From: Saprospiraceae bacterium | GTDB taxonomy: Bacteria > Bacteroidota > Bacteroidia > Chitinophagales > Saprospiraceae | NCBI GenBank assembly: GCA_023300835.1 | Contig: JALZVB010000104.1 | Location: 1 to 5,196, forward strand | DNA length: 5,196 bases | Direction of reading: 5' to 3' | Part shown: one piece after another, positions 1-5,196 of the stretch | Layout: every line of letters begins with the position of its first letter | Position numbering within the stretch: position 1 is the stretch's first letter | Translations under genes and position numbers: made by a program | Notes under the pieces: generated by a model | Database searches by the model: none | Told to the model about the DNA's origin: nothing | What the model saw: only the letters and a program-made list of their open reading frames with translations

Positions 1-1
1 T

Positions 2-67
2 ATTCAATTTCTTGAATTGCTTCAAAATCAGCTACTTAGAGAAATTATGGCCGTTTTGCAGAACTAA
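2..67 (+). CDS. 3' end of an upstream gene (partial, unknown product)
   Basis: Reading from base 2 gives 21 sense codons and then TAA at 65-67. The peptide ends in LLQNQLLREIMAVLQN, a leucine-rich, helix-like tail typical of the end of a globular protein. The other + frame that is open at the edge gives a less protein-like, Cys- and Phe-rich reading, and all three - strand frames contain stops here, so this frame is the best candidate. The stop lies 51 bases before the start of the fused E1 gene, on the same strand, and the putative E1 promoter overlaps its last codons. Too little is present to identify the family. Confidence 0.45.
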   Translation: MQFLELLQNQLLREIMAVLQN

Positions 68-81
68 ATTAACTATCTTTG
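55..81 (+). promoter_or_regulatory. Putative Bacteroidota-type promoter for the fused E1 gene
   Basis: TATCTTTG at 74-81 matches the Bacteroidota -7 consensus TAnnTTTG exactly. TTTG at 55-58 can serve as the -33 element, although the 15-base gap is a little shorter than the spacing usually quoted for this sigma factor. A transcript would start near base 88, leaving a 5' leader of about 30 bases before the ATG at 119. The -33 element overlaps the end of the preceding gene. Confidence 0.5.
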
Positions 82-118
82 ATTTCGTAATTTTTTAATG
101 TAAACCCTACATTTCTCG

Positions 119-2500
119 ATGAATTCCACTCCCGACATCACTACCGATCAATTAGATAATAATTTAGAAAAAGTATATACAGAAAAGGTACTCAAAGATT
201 TTAGGATAGCATGCCTGAGTCGAGAAGCCAGTCTTTTAGGCCGAAAAGAAGTATTAACTGGAAAGGCTAAGTTCGGAATACTAGGTGATGGAAAGGAAAT
301 CCCTCAGATTGCTTTGGCGCATTTTTTCAATAAAGGAGACTTTAGATCTGGTTATTATAGAGATCAGACATGGATGCTTGCGCTTGGGGTTACTAACCTA
401 GAACAATATTTTGCGCAATTATATGCCGATTCTGATAATGACCCCTTCAGTAAGGGTCGTCAGATGAACAATCACTATGCGACAGCTTTTAAAGATGACA
501 ATGACAACTGGCTCAATCATACAGAGCGGTATAATGTATCATCAGATATTTCGTCTACAGGAGGACAGATGGCAAGAGCTTTTGGACTAGCCACAGCATC
601 TAAAAAATATCGTGCTATGGCTGCAGCAGATCCTGATAATAATTTCTCTGACAACGGAAATGAAATTTCTTTCTGTAGTATCGGAGATGCCAGTACAAGT
701 GAAGGGATATTCTGGGAAACGCTTAATGCCGCCTCTGTATCAGAGGTGCCGCTCATTGCTCTAGTATGGGATGACGGTTATGGAATCTCTGTACCCATAG
801 AATTGCAGACAACTAAAGGAAGTATCTCTAAAGCCGTAGAAGGTTTCAGAGTAGATGAGGAATCAGGGAATGGACTACGTATATATAATGTCAAAGCCTG
901 GGACTATGCAGGGTTGATGAAAGTCTACAGCGAAGCAACGCGTCTGACGAGAAAGGATCATCGTCCAGCTCTTATACACGTTACAGAATGTACGCAGCCG
1001 CAAGGCCACTCTACATCTGGCTCTCATGAGAGATACAAATCTCAGGAAAGACTTCAATGGGAGAAAGAATATGATGGTATCAAGAAAATGGCAGAATGGA
1101 TCATAGAATCCAATATGGCCACAGAAGCTGAACTTGATAATATAAGAGAAGAAGCTAAAAAGGAAGCCAAAGCTGCAGCTAAATCTGCATGGAATAGATT
1201 CTGTACTAAACCTAAGACTCAAGTAACAGAGATACTTGCTCTCCTAGAACAAGTAGGCAAAACGTCGCTCGTAAGTAAGTGCATAGAAAAGCTAAAATCT
1301 CCGTTGCATAATAGCACCGGTGAGATATTGGCTATGGCGAGACAGATCATACATGAACTCAAGATAGATGACTTAGCTATTCCTACAGACTTGTCAGCTT
1401 TCGCCAAAAGTCTAATGGAAACAGGTACTAGAAATTATACATCTGATCTATACAGTGAAGCAGATTCATCAGCACTTAATATTCCTGTTGTTGCACCTAC
1501 TTATAGTGATAGCTCCAAAAGTGTAACAGGATTTAATGTCGTTAACAAGTTCTTTGATATCACATTTGGAAACGATCATAGAACATTAGCATTCGGAGAA
1601 GATGTCGGTAATATAGGTGATGTCAATCAAGGTTTTGCTGGCTTGCAAGAAAAGTATGGAGTAGAAAGAATCTTTGATACAGGTATCAGAGAATGGAGTA
1701 TAATCGGTCAGGCTATAGGACTTGCCATGAGAGGTCTGCGTCCTATTGCCGAGATCCAATATTTAGATTATCTCGTATATGGATTGGCGCCTATGACTGA
1801 TGATCTGGCAACACTTAGATATCGTTCTGGAAACTTACAGATGGCACCAGCTATTATTAGAACAAGAGGACATAGACTAGAAGGAATCTGGCATGCTGGA
1901 TCACCACTAGGGATGATGCTAGGAAGTCTGAGAGGCATGTATATATGTGTGCCACGTAACTTTGTACAAGCAGCTGGTATGTATAATACGTTATTAAAAT
2001 CTACAGACCCTGCCGTCGTTGTAGAAGTACTCAATGCTTATAGGCTTAAAGAAACCATGCCAGACAATATTGGCGAATACACGGTCCCTCTAGGTGTTCC
2101 AGAAATCCTGCACAGTGGTTCTGATCTAACAATTGTTACCTATGGGGCTTGTGTCAGATATGCACAAGAAGCCATAGACAGATTAAGAGATCTCCCACAA
2201 ACAATAGAACTCATAGATGTACAGACGCTTATGCCACTCGATCTAGAAGGTGTAATTGTCAACTCTCTCAAGAAAACCAATAATGTATTATTTCTAGATG
2301 AAGATGTGCCAGGTGGCGCCAGTTCATATATGATGCAAGAAATTCTAGAAAATCAAGACGGCTATTATCACTTAGATGGCAAACCGAGAACGCTTACCGC
2401 TGTCTCTAACAGAACGGCATTTGGTTCTGATGGGGATTATTTCTGTAAGCCACAGGTAGAGGATATAGTAGATGTTCTTATGGAAATGTTGGAGGCTTAG
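119..2500 (+). CDS. Fused alpha-beta E1 component of a 2-oxoacid (probably branched-chain) dehydrogenase complex
   Basis: Thiamine-diphosphate enzyme that decarboxylates a 2-oxo acid and passes the acyl group to the lipoyl arm of E2. One 793-residue chain carries both E1 subunits, which are separate proteins in the classical heterotetramer. The alpha part (about 20-370) has GRQMNNHY (113-120), the ThDP/metal motif starting GDASTSEG (189-196) and ending DDGYGIS (218-224), and the HSTSGS loop (297-302) that corresponds to the phosphorylation-loop region of mitochondrial E1. A helical, charged Ala/Lys/Glu linker (about 335-465) follows. The beta part has GEDVG (493-497), IRE with probable catalytic Glu525, PIAEIQYLDY (542-551), RYRSG (567-571), His592 in the position of the usual HSQS histidine, and a transketolase C-terminal domain (about 655-793). 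The ATG is the first start after an in-frame stop at 101; there is no Shine-Dalgarno. Odd point: the usual Asn-Asn of the ThDP motif is Asp218-Asp219. E2 and E3 are not in the window. Substrate choice is inference; pyruvate or another 2-oxo acid is possible. Confidence 0.93.
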   Translation: MNSTPDITTDQLDNNLEKVYTEKVLKDFRIACLSREASLLGRKEVLTGKAKFGILGDGKEIPQIALAHFFNKGDFRSGYYRDQTWMLALGVTNLEQYFAQLYADSDNDPFSKGRQMNNHYATAFKDDNDNWLNHTERYNVSSDISSTGGQMARAFGLATASKKYRAMAAADPDNNFSDNGNEISFCSIGDASTSEGIFWETLNAASVSEVPLIALVWDDGYGISVPIELQTTKGSISKAVEGFRVDEESGNGLRIYNVKAWDYAGLMKVYSEATRLTRKDHRPALIHVTECTQPQGHSTSGSHERYKSQERLQWEKEYDGIKKMAEWIIESNMATEAELDNIREEAKKEAKAAAKSAWNRFCTKPKTQVTEILALLEQVGKTSLVSKCIEKLKSPLHNSTGEILAMARQIIHELKIDDLAIPTDLSAFAKSLMETGTRNYTSDLYSEADSSALNIPVVAPTYSDSSKSVTGFNVVNKFFDITFGNDHRTLAFGEDVGNIGDVNQGFAGLQEKYGVERIFDTGIREWSIIGQAIGLAMRGLRPIAEIQYLDYLVYGLAPMTDDLATLRYRSGNLQMAPAIIRTRGHRLEGIWHAGSPLGMMLGSLRGMYICVPRNFVQAAGMYNTLLKSTDPAVVVEVLNAYRLKETMPDNIGEYTVPLGVPEILHSGSDLTIVTYGACVRYAQEAIDRLRDLPQTIELIDVQTLMPLDLEGVIVNSLKKTNNVLFLDEDVPGGASSYMMQEILENQDGYYHLDGKPRTLTAVSNRTAFGSDGDYFCKPQVEDIVDVLMEMLEA

Positions 2501-2503
2501 AAC

Positions 2504-2559
2504 AATGCTGTGGCATTTCACTAATAAAAAATAATAGGAATATGACTTCTGTTTTTTTT
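2504..2559 (+). terminator. Possible weak transcription end after the fused E1 gene
   Basis: Three bases after the E1 stop, AATGC (2504-2508) and GCATT (2513-2517) form a 5-bp stem around a TGTG loop. A run of eight T lies at 2552-2559, about 35 bases further on and not directly attached to the stem, so this is not a canonical intrinsic terminator. It is the only candidate for ending the E1 transcript that I can see. Confidence 0.2.
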
Positions 2560-2585
2560 AATAGTTTTTAGCCCAGAATGGTGTT

Positions 2586-2774
2586 GTGGTTTTTCTTTTA
2601 TTTGCTATGTGCATTCAATACACTGTAGCACAAGAAGTCCCTTTAGATTTAATTGACGATATGTTTGAAATCGTACCTTTTAACCAGACTATTAGGAATG
2701 AAGAAGCTGGCTCACATAGTTTTCAACTAGATAGTAGGATATGGTGGGAAGGAGAGCAGTGGACGGTTTGTTAA
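2586..2774 (+). CDS. Small putative secreted peptide, or 5' remnant of a broken secreted-protein gene
   Basis: The 62-codon reading starts at GTG (2586), or at ATG 2607 if the GTG is not used. It opens with a hydrophobic stretch, VFLLFAMCIQYTVAQE, that ends like a signal peptide with Ala-Gln-Glu at the likely cleavage site, a common pattern in Bacteroidota exported proteins. The mature part (about 46 residues) is acidic and aromatic, ends RIWWEGEQWTVC, and matches no family I recognise. There is no positively charged N-terminus before the hydrophobic core, which is unusual for an intact signal peptide. An ATG at 2578 in another frame gives a second hydrophobic start (MVLWFFFYLLC) that stops at 2626-2628, as if an indel had split one signal peptide between two frames. 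Coding-like fragments continue downstream in a third frame. I favour a gene remnant over a functional 62-residue protein, but the sequence cannot settle this. Confidence 0.35.
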   Translation: MVFLLFAMCIQYTVAQEVPLDLIDDMFEIVPFNQTIRNEEAGSHSFQLDSRIWWEGEQWTVC

Positions 2775-3055
2775 GATGTAGGTGTTTTGTGACAACGGGT
2801 CCTGTTTATTGTCGGAACCTTGATTTTCAAGATTTAAGGTTTCTTGATTAGACTTGTGCATTAGGAGGACAGGTGTGATTAAACTTGTAATCTCATAATC
2901 CTTTAATCAGGGTTCGGTGTTCTGTTGTTTGGGTTTATGATGTTTCCACCAACGGAGGACATATAGTGTCTTATACTGATTATCCCAATAATCATAAAAA
3001 ACCTGTTCAGACATTACGCCACCCCAATTATAATAATATCAAGGTGCAGGGTTAG
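2738..3055 (+). pseudogene. Degenerate coding remnant with three in-frame stops
   Basis: In the frame of base 2738, reading runs to TAG at 3053-3055 and is broken by only three stops (TAG 2849, TGA 2876, TAA 2888). Before and between the first two stops it reads NLDFQDLRFLD, stop, TCALGGQV. After the last stop it stays open for 54 codons, including VWVYDVSTNGGHIVSYTDYP and ending NNIKVQG. The composition is protein-like and the stops are clustered. The fragment follows the short secreted-peptide ORF on the same strand in a different frame, so both may be pieces of one eroded exported-protein gene. The DLRFLD and ALGGQV pieces faintly recall repeat units of Ycf48/BNR-type beta-propellers, but this is only an impression. 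The remnant runs 17 bases into the 3' end of the convergent aldo/keto reductase gene. It could also be chance open frame in non-coding DNA. Confidence 0.35.
2977..2994. repeat. Short perfect inverted repeat near the 3' side of the reductase gene
   Basis: TGATTAT (2977-2983) and ATAATCA (2988-2994) form a 7-bp stem with a CCCA loop, followed on the + strand by TAAAAAA (2995-3001). For the - strand reductase transcript, which ends its coding at 3039, the hairpin would come after, not before, its U run, so it is not a textbook terminator. It could still stabilise or define that mRNA's 3' end. It also lies within the degenerate coding remnant, so coincidence is possible. Confidence 0.3.
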
Positions 3056-4082
3056 GGTTCCCATTATGTATCTTATTGATGGCGCCACGTATCTCAGAAT
3101 CTAATTCTAATTCTATACTATCAATATTTTCTTTGAGCTGTTCAAGATTTGTAGCGCCAATAATTGTAGACGTGGCAAACTCTCTATCGTTGACAAATGA
3201 TAAAGCCATCTGAGTAGGGTTGAGTTTATGTTCATCAGCAAGATCTACATATGCTTTAATAGCAGACTCAGAATTCGGGCTTCCGTATCTTGCGAAAGTC
3301 TTCATAGTATTGAGTCTGTCAGTAGGCTTGTCTCGCTTTTTGTAATACTTCCCAGTTAATGTTCCGAAGGCTAGGGGAGAGTAGGCCATGAGGCTTATTT
3401 GTTCCCTCATAGATATTTCTGCAAGTCCTATTTCAAACAAGCGATTAAGTAAACTATATGGATTCTGAATACTTACTGGTCTCGGCAATCCATTCTTATC
3501 TGCCAGTTGTAAGTAATGGGATAATCCCCATGGAGTTTCATTAGAAACACCGAAATGCTTTATTTTTCCTGCTTTGATAAGTTGAGACATGGTTTCTATT
3601 CTGCCCAGGAAATCATCTTCCCATTCTGCATTATGGACATAATCTCTCACCCCAAAACAGTTGGTCCCACGAGCTGGCCAATGAAACTGATAGAGATCTA
3701 TCGTATCTATATTCATCCTCATGAGAGAACCTTCTACGGCTTCTATGATATTCTCAGGAGGGTAATTATTGGCTTCCCTTATATGATAAGTGTAAGGCCC
3801 TGGTCCTGCTATCTTGGAAGATAATACCAGTTTATCTCTCTTTTCTTTATTCTTCTTGATCCAGGTACCGATAATCCTTTCCGTCTCAAAACTCGTTTCC
3901 TTGCTAGCAGGCACAGCATAGAGTTCAGCAGTATCCCAGAAATTAACACCTCTGTCATAGGCATAATCCATCTGCACATGACCTTCCGCTTCATTGTTTT
4001 GATTACCCCAGGTCATTGTTCCTAGGCAGATGACACTGACATCTATATCTGTCTTCCCCAATTTTCTATACTTCATGGCCAT
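3039..4082 (-). CDS. tas: Tas-like NADP(H)-dependent aldo/keto reductase
   Basis: Cytoplasmic oxidoreductase that would reduce aldehydes or ketones with NADPH; the physiological substrate of this group is not established. The 347-residue length equals that of E. coli Tas to within a residue, and the features are collinear with it: LGTMTWGNQNNEAE (19-32), LYQFHWPARGTNCFG (120-134), GVSNETPWG (168-176), IQNPYSLLNR (205-214), AYSPLAFGTLTGKY (233-246), IIGATNLEQLKENI (297-310) and a Pro-Ala-Pro C-terminus. The AKR tetrad is complete: Asp50, Tyr55, Lys90, His124. The fold is a TIM barrel with no signal peptide or membrane segment. ATG at 4082 is given as the start, but the second ATG two codons later (4076) fits the family's usual start (MKYRKLG) equally well; neither has a Shine-Dalgarno. 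It is divergent from the glycosyltransferase and convergent with the fused E1, so it is probably monocistronic. Family assignment is firm; the gene symbol is by resemblance. Confidence 0.9.
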   Translation of the reverse strand: MAMKYRKLGKTDIDVSVICLGTMTWGNQNNEAEGHVQMDYAYDRGVNFWDTAELYAVPASKETSFETERIIGTWIKKNKEKRDKLVLSSKIAGPGPYTYHIREANNYPPENIIEAVEGSLMRMNIDTIDLYQFHWPARGTNCFGVRDYVHNAEWEDDFLGRIETMSQLIKAGKIKHFGVSNETPWGLSHYLQLADKNGLPRPVSIQNPYSLLNRLFEIGLAEISMREQISLMAYSPLAFGTLTGKYYKKRDKPTDRLNTMKTFARYGSPNSESAIKAYVDLADEHKLNPTQMALSFVNDREFATSTIIGATNLEQLKENIDSIELELDSEIRGAINKIHNGNPNPAP

Positions 4083-4144
4083 GTTATGTTATTTGATCTT
4101 AGACTGAAAGTCATTCTAGATATAATTTTTTATCTGTATTCTGG

Positions 4145-4152
4145 CAAATATA
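4145..4152 (-). promoter_or_regulatory. Possible -7 box for the aldo/keto reductase gene
   Basis: On the - strand this reads TATATTTG, an exact match to the Bacteroidota -7 consensus TAnnTTTG, 62 bases before the first ATG. No TTG is visible at the expected -33 distance, so only half of the promoter pattern is present, in an AT-rich stretch where chance matches are likely. It would imply a 5' leader of about 55 bases. Confidence 0.35.
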
Positions 4153-4210
4153 TATCATTATAGGGTATAGGCTATATTGCTTTTTAAACTTGTAGGATAA
4201 AAGAGGGTTG

Positions 4211-4241
4211 TTAATAATATATAACGCGTTTTCGTTATTAA
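4211..4241. repeat. Nested inverted repeat in the divergent intergenic region (possible operator)
   Basis: ATAACG (4221-4226) and CGTTAT (4233-4238) form a perfect 6-bp stem with a CGTTTT loop. An alternative 7-bp pairing joins TTAATAA (4211-4217) with TTATTAA (4235-4241). The element sits about midway between the divergent reductase and glycosyltransferase genes, upstream of both candidate -7 boxes. That placement would suit a regulator binding site or a small hairpin. There is no T run to make it a terminator. The surrounding AT richness makes some palindromes expected by chance. Confidence 0.35.
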
Positions 4242-4322
4242 TGATTGACTTGGGTGGTTAGGCGTATCGTACATTAGAATAGAGATAAATAACAACAATT
4301 TATATATTACGATTATAGTTAA

Positions 4323-4330
4323 TATATTTA
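4323..4330 (+). promoter_or_regulatory. Weak -7-like box ahead of the glycosyltransferase
   Basis: TATATTTA differs from the TAnnTTTG consensus only in the last base and lies 19 bases before the proposed TTG start. No convincing -33 element precedes it. If used, the transcript would have a very short leader of about 13 bases, which is possible in a genome without Shine-Dalgarno sequences. Confidence 0.2.
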
Positions 4331-4349
4331 CAGACTAATATAATATCCA

Positions 4350-5072
4350 TTGGCAAAGCTACTTATCATAATTCCTACGTACAACGAGATTGAGAACATA
4401 GAGGCTATCACAGCTGCAGCGCTATCATTATCAGATGATTATAATGTTCTTATAGTTGACGACGGCTCACCCGATGGTACTGGAAACAAAGTTAAGGAGT
4501 TGCAACAGGCACATTCGGGACGCTTACACCTTATAGAACGAGAAGGTAAATTAGGTTTAGGTACCGCGTATATCGCTGGATTCAGGTATGCACTCAGTAA
4601 GGGTTACGCATACGTAATGGAGATGGATGCAGACTTCAGTCACAACCCTAAAGATGTACCAAGATTACTTGAGGCCTGTGAGCAAGAAGGGATAGGCATG
4701 GCTGTAGGGAGTAGATATGTCAAAGGTGGGGGTTTCAAAAACTGGAACAAATGGAGATTAATGTTGTCTTACGGCGCCTCATTATACACTAGGATAATTA
4801 CATGGATGCCTGTCAAAGACCCAACAGCAGGATTTGTAGTGTATAAGAACGAAGTCTTACAGAAGATGAACCTTGACGAGGTCCGATTCGTAGGATATGC
4901 ATTCCAGATAGAGATGAAATACTATTGTCATTCTCTAGGTTACAAGATATCAGAGGTTCCCATCGTCTTCATAGATAGAGAATTAGGAACTTCTAAAATG
5001 AATATGAATATCGTCAATGAGGCCATTCTTGGCGTAATCAGAATGTCTCGTAGAGATTATAAGTCTATGTGA
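4350..5072 (+). CDS. Polyprenyl-phosphate mannosyltransferase-like family 2 glycosyltransferase (DPM1 type)
   Basis: Likely transfers a hexose, mannose by family resemblance, from a nucleotide sugar to a polyprenyl phosphate at the inner face of the cytoplasmic membrane, supplying a lipid-linked donor for glycan or protein glycosylation. The 240-residue GT-A domain has PTYNEIENI (9-17), the nucleotide-binding VDDGSPDGTG (36-45), EMDADFSHNP (91-100) with the metal-binding DAD (93-95), GSRYVKGG (120-127), DPTAGF (157-162), GYAFQIEMK (172-180) and the late GTSKM (213-217) typical of dolichol-phosphate-mannose synthases. No C-terminal membrane helices are seen, so it resembles the catalytic-only DPM1 form and not GtrB-like proteins with two membrane segments. 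The start must be non-ATG: an in-frame TAA lies at 4341-4343, TTG at 4350 gives the family's usual short N-terminus (MAKLLIIIPTYNE), and the first in-frame ATG falls deep inside the domain. No partner gene follows in the window. Sugar and acceptor specificity are inferred. Confidence 0.9.
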   Translation: MAKLLIIIPTYNEIENIEAITAAALSLSDDYNVLIVDDGSPDGTGNKVKELQQAHSGRLHLIEREGKLGLGTAYIAGFRYALSKGYAYVMEMDADFSHNPKDVPRLLEACEQEGIGMAVGSRYVKGGGFKNWNKWRLMLSYGASLYTRIITWMPVKDPTAGFVVYKNEVLQKMNLDEVRFVGYAFQIEMKYYCHSLGYKISEVPIVFIDRELGTSKMNMNIVNEAILGVIRMSRRDYKSM

Positions 5073-5163
5073 TTTATAGTCCATCCCTTCTATTTATCCT
5101 TCAATAACTAACGCTGTCCTTACTCTCAGCTATTAGGCATAATTATACTAAATGTATAAATGC

Positions 5164-5190
5164 TTGAGTGAGGTGTAATATCCCGCTCAA
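5164..5190. repeat. Imperfect inverted repeat near the window edge
   Basis: TTGAGTG (5164-5170) can pair with CGCTCAA (5184-5190) as a 7-bp stem with one G-T wobble and a 13-base loop. It lies 91 bases after the glycosyltransferase stop and has no T run on either side. It could be part of the regulatory region of whatever lies beyond the window, or chance. The rest of 5073-5196 holds no gene I can support: the - strand frames open at the edge stop after 17 and 22 codons and the readings are not distinctive. Confidence 0.25.
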
Positions 5191-5196
5191 ATTCCA

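Noticed and set aside
517..756. A 79-codon open frame on the - strand across the ThDP motif of E1
   Set aside because: It is a shadow of the conserved E1 alpha reading frame; no motif or start signal is seen.
875..1222. A 115-codon open frame on the - strand inside the fused E1 gene
   Set aside because: It lies wholly antisense to a strongly supported coding sequence, its translation is Cys- and Phe-rich with no recognisable domain, and the + strand reading explains the DNA.
1768..2034. An 88-codon open frame on the - strand inside the E1 beta part
   Set aside because: Antisense shadow of conserved coding sequence, with no domain features.
3555..3824. An 89-codon open frame on the + strand within the reductase gene
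   Set aside because: It is opposite the conserved Tas-like sequence, including the catalytic His region, and is not protein-like in its own right.
3809..3994. A 61-codon second frame on the - strand within the reductase gene
   Set aside because: Alternative-frame shadow of the reductase, rich in Arg and Lys with no recognisable features.
4083..4349. A small RNA or riboswitch in the long divergent spacer
   Set aside because: Apart from one palindrome and promoter-like boxes, the spacer is AT-rich with no GC-rich stems, conserved riboswitch-like core or attached T-run hairpin.
5073..5196. Possible 3' end of a - strand gene entering from the right edge
   Set aside because: The frames open at the edge stop after 17 codons (TAA at 5143-5145) and 22 codons (TGA at 5126-5128). 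Their short peptides have no distinctive character, so there is not enough to support a partial gene.
1..5196. Mobile element, CRISPR array, tRNA or defence system
   Set aside because: No regularly spaced repeats, terminal inverted repeats, transposase or nuclease motifs, or cloverleaf sequences were found on reading both strands.

Overview
The window looks like ordinary chromosome from a member of the phylum Bacteroidota, possibly a Saprospiria-like marine or environmental lineage. The clues are low GC (roughly 40 percent by eye), no Shine-Dalgarno sequence ahead of any gene, a TAnnTTTG-type -7 box 38 bases before the first large gene, and a single-chain alpha-beta E1 dehydrogenase of a kind I associate with this phylum. 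No species can be named from the sequence.

Layout. Bases 2-67 read as the last 21 codons of an upstream + strand gene that enters from outside the window. After a probable promoter comes a 793-residue fused 2-oxoacid dehydrogenase E1 (119-2500, +). Bases 2501-3038 hold no confident intact gene. They contain a short ORF that may encode a secreted peptide (2586-2774) and, further on, coding-like fragments in another frame broken by three stops and running to 3055. Together these look like a decayed gene, probably for a secreted protein. A Tas-type aldo/keto reductase lies on the - strand (3039-4082). A 267-base AT-rich divergent intergenic region with one clear inverted repeat separates it from a family-2 glycosyltransferase of the polyprenyl-phosphate-mannose synthase (DPM1) type (4350-5072, +), which must start at a non-ATG codon. 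The last 124 bases hold a short inverted repeat and no supportable gene.

The three intact genes do not form a pathway. E1 would feed acyl groups from 2-oxo acids, most likely branched-chain ones, into an E2/E3 complex encoded elsewhere. The reductase is a generic NADPH carbonyl reductase. The glycosyltransferase would charge a lipid carrier with a sugar for envelope or protein glycosylation. Each gene appears to have its own promoter region, and no operon is visible inside the window.

I see no CRISPR array, tRNA or rRNA, insertion sequence, phage gene or defence system. The items most worth a second look are the eroded locus at 2578-3055, the Asp-Asp variant of the thiamine-diphosphate motif in the fused E1, and the palindrome between the divergent genes. 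I do not see evidence for a new biological system.
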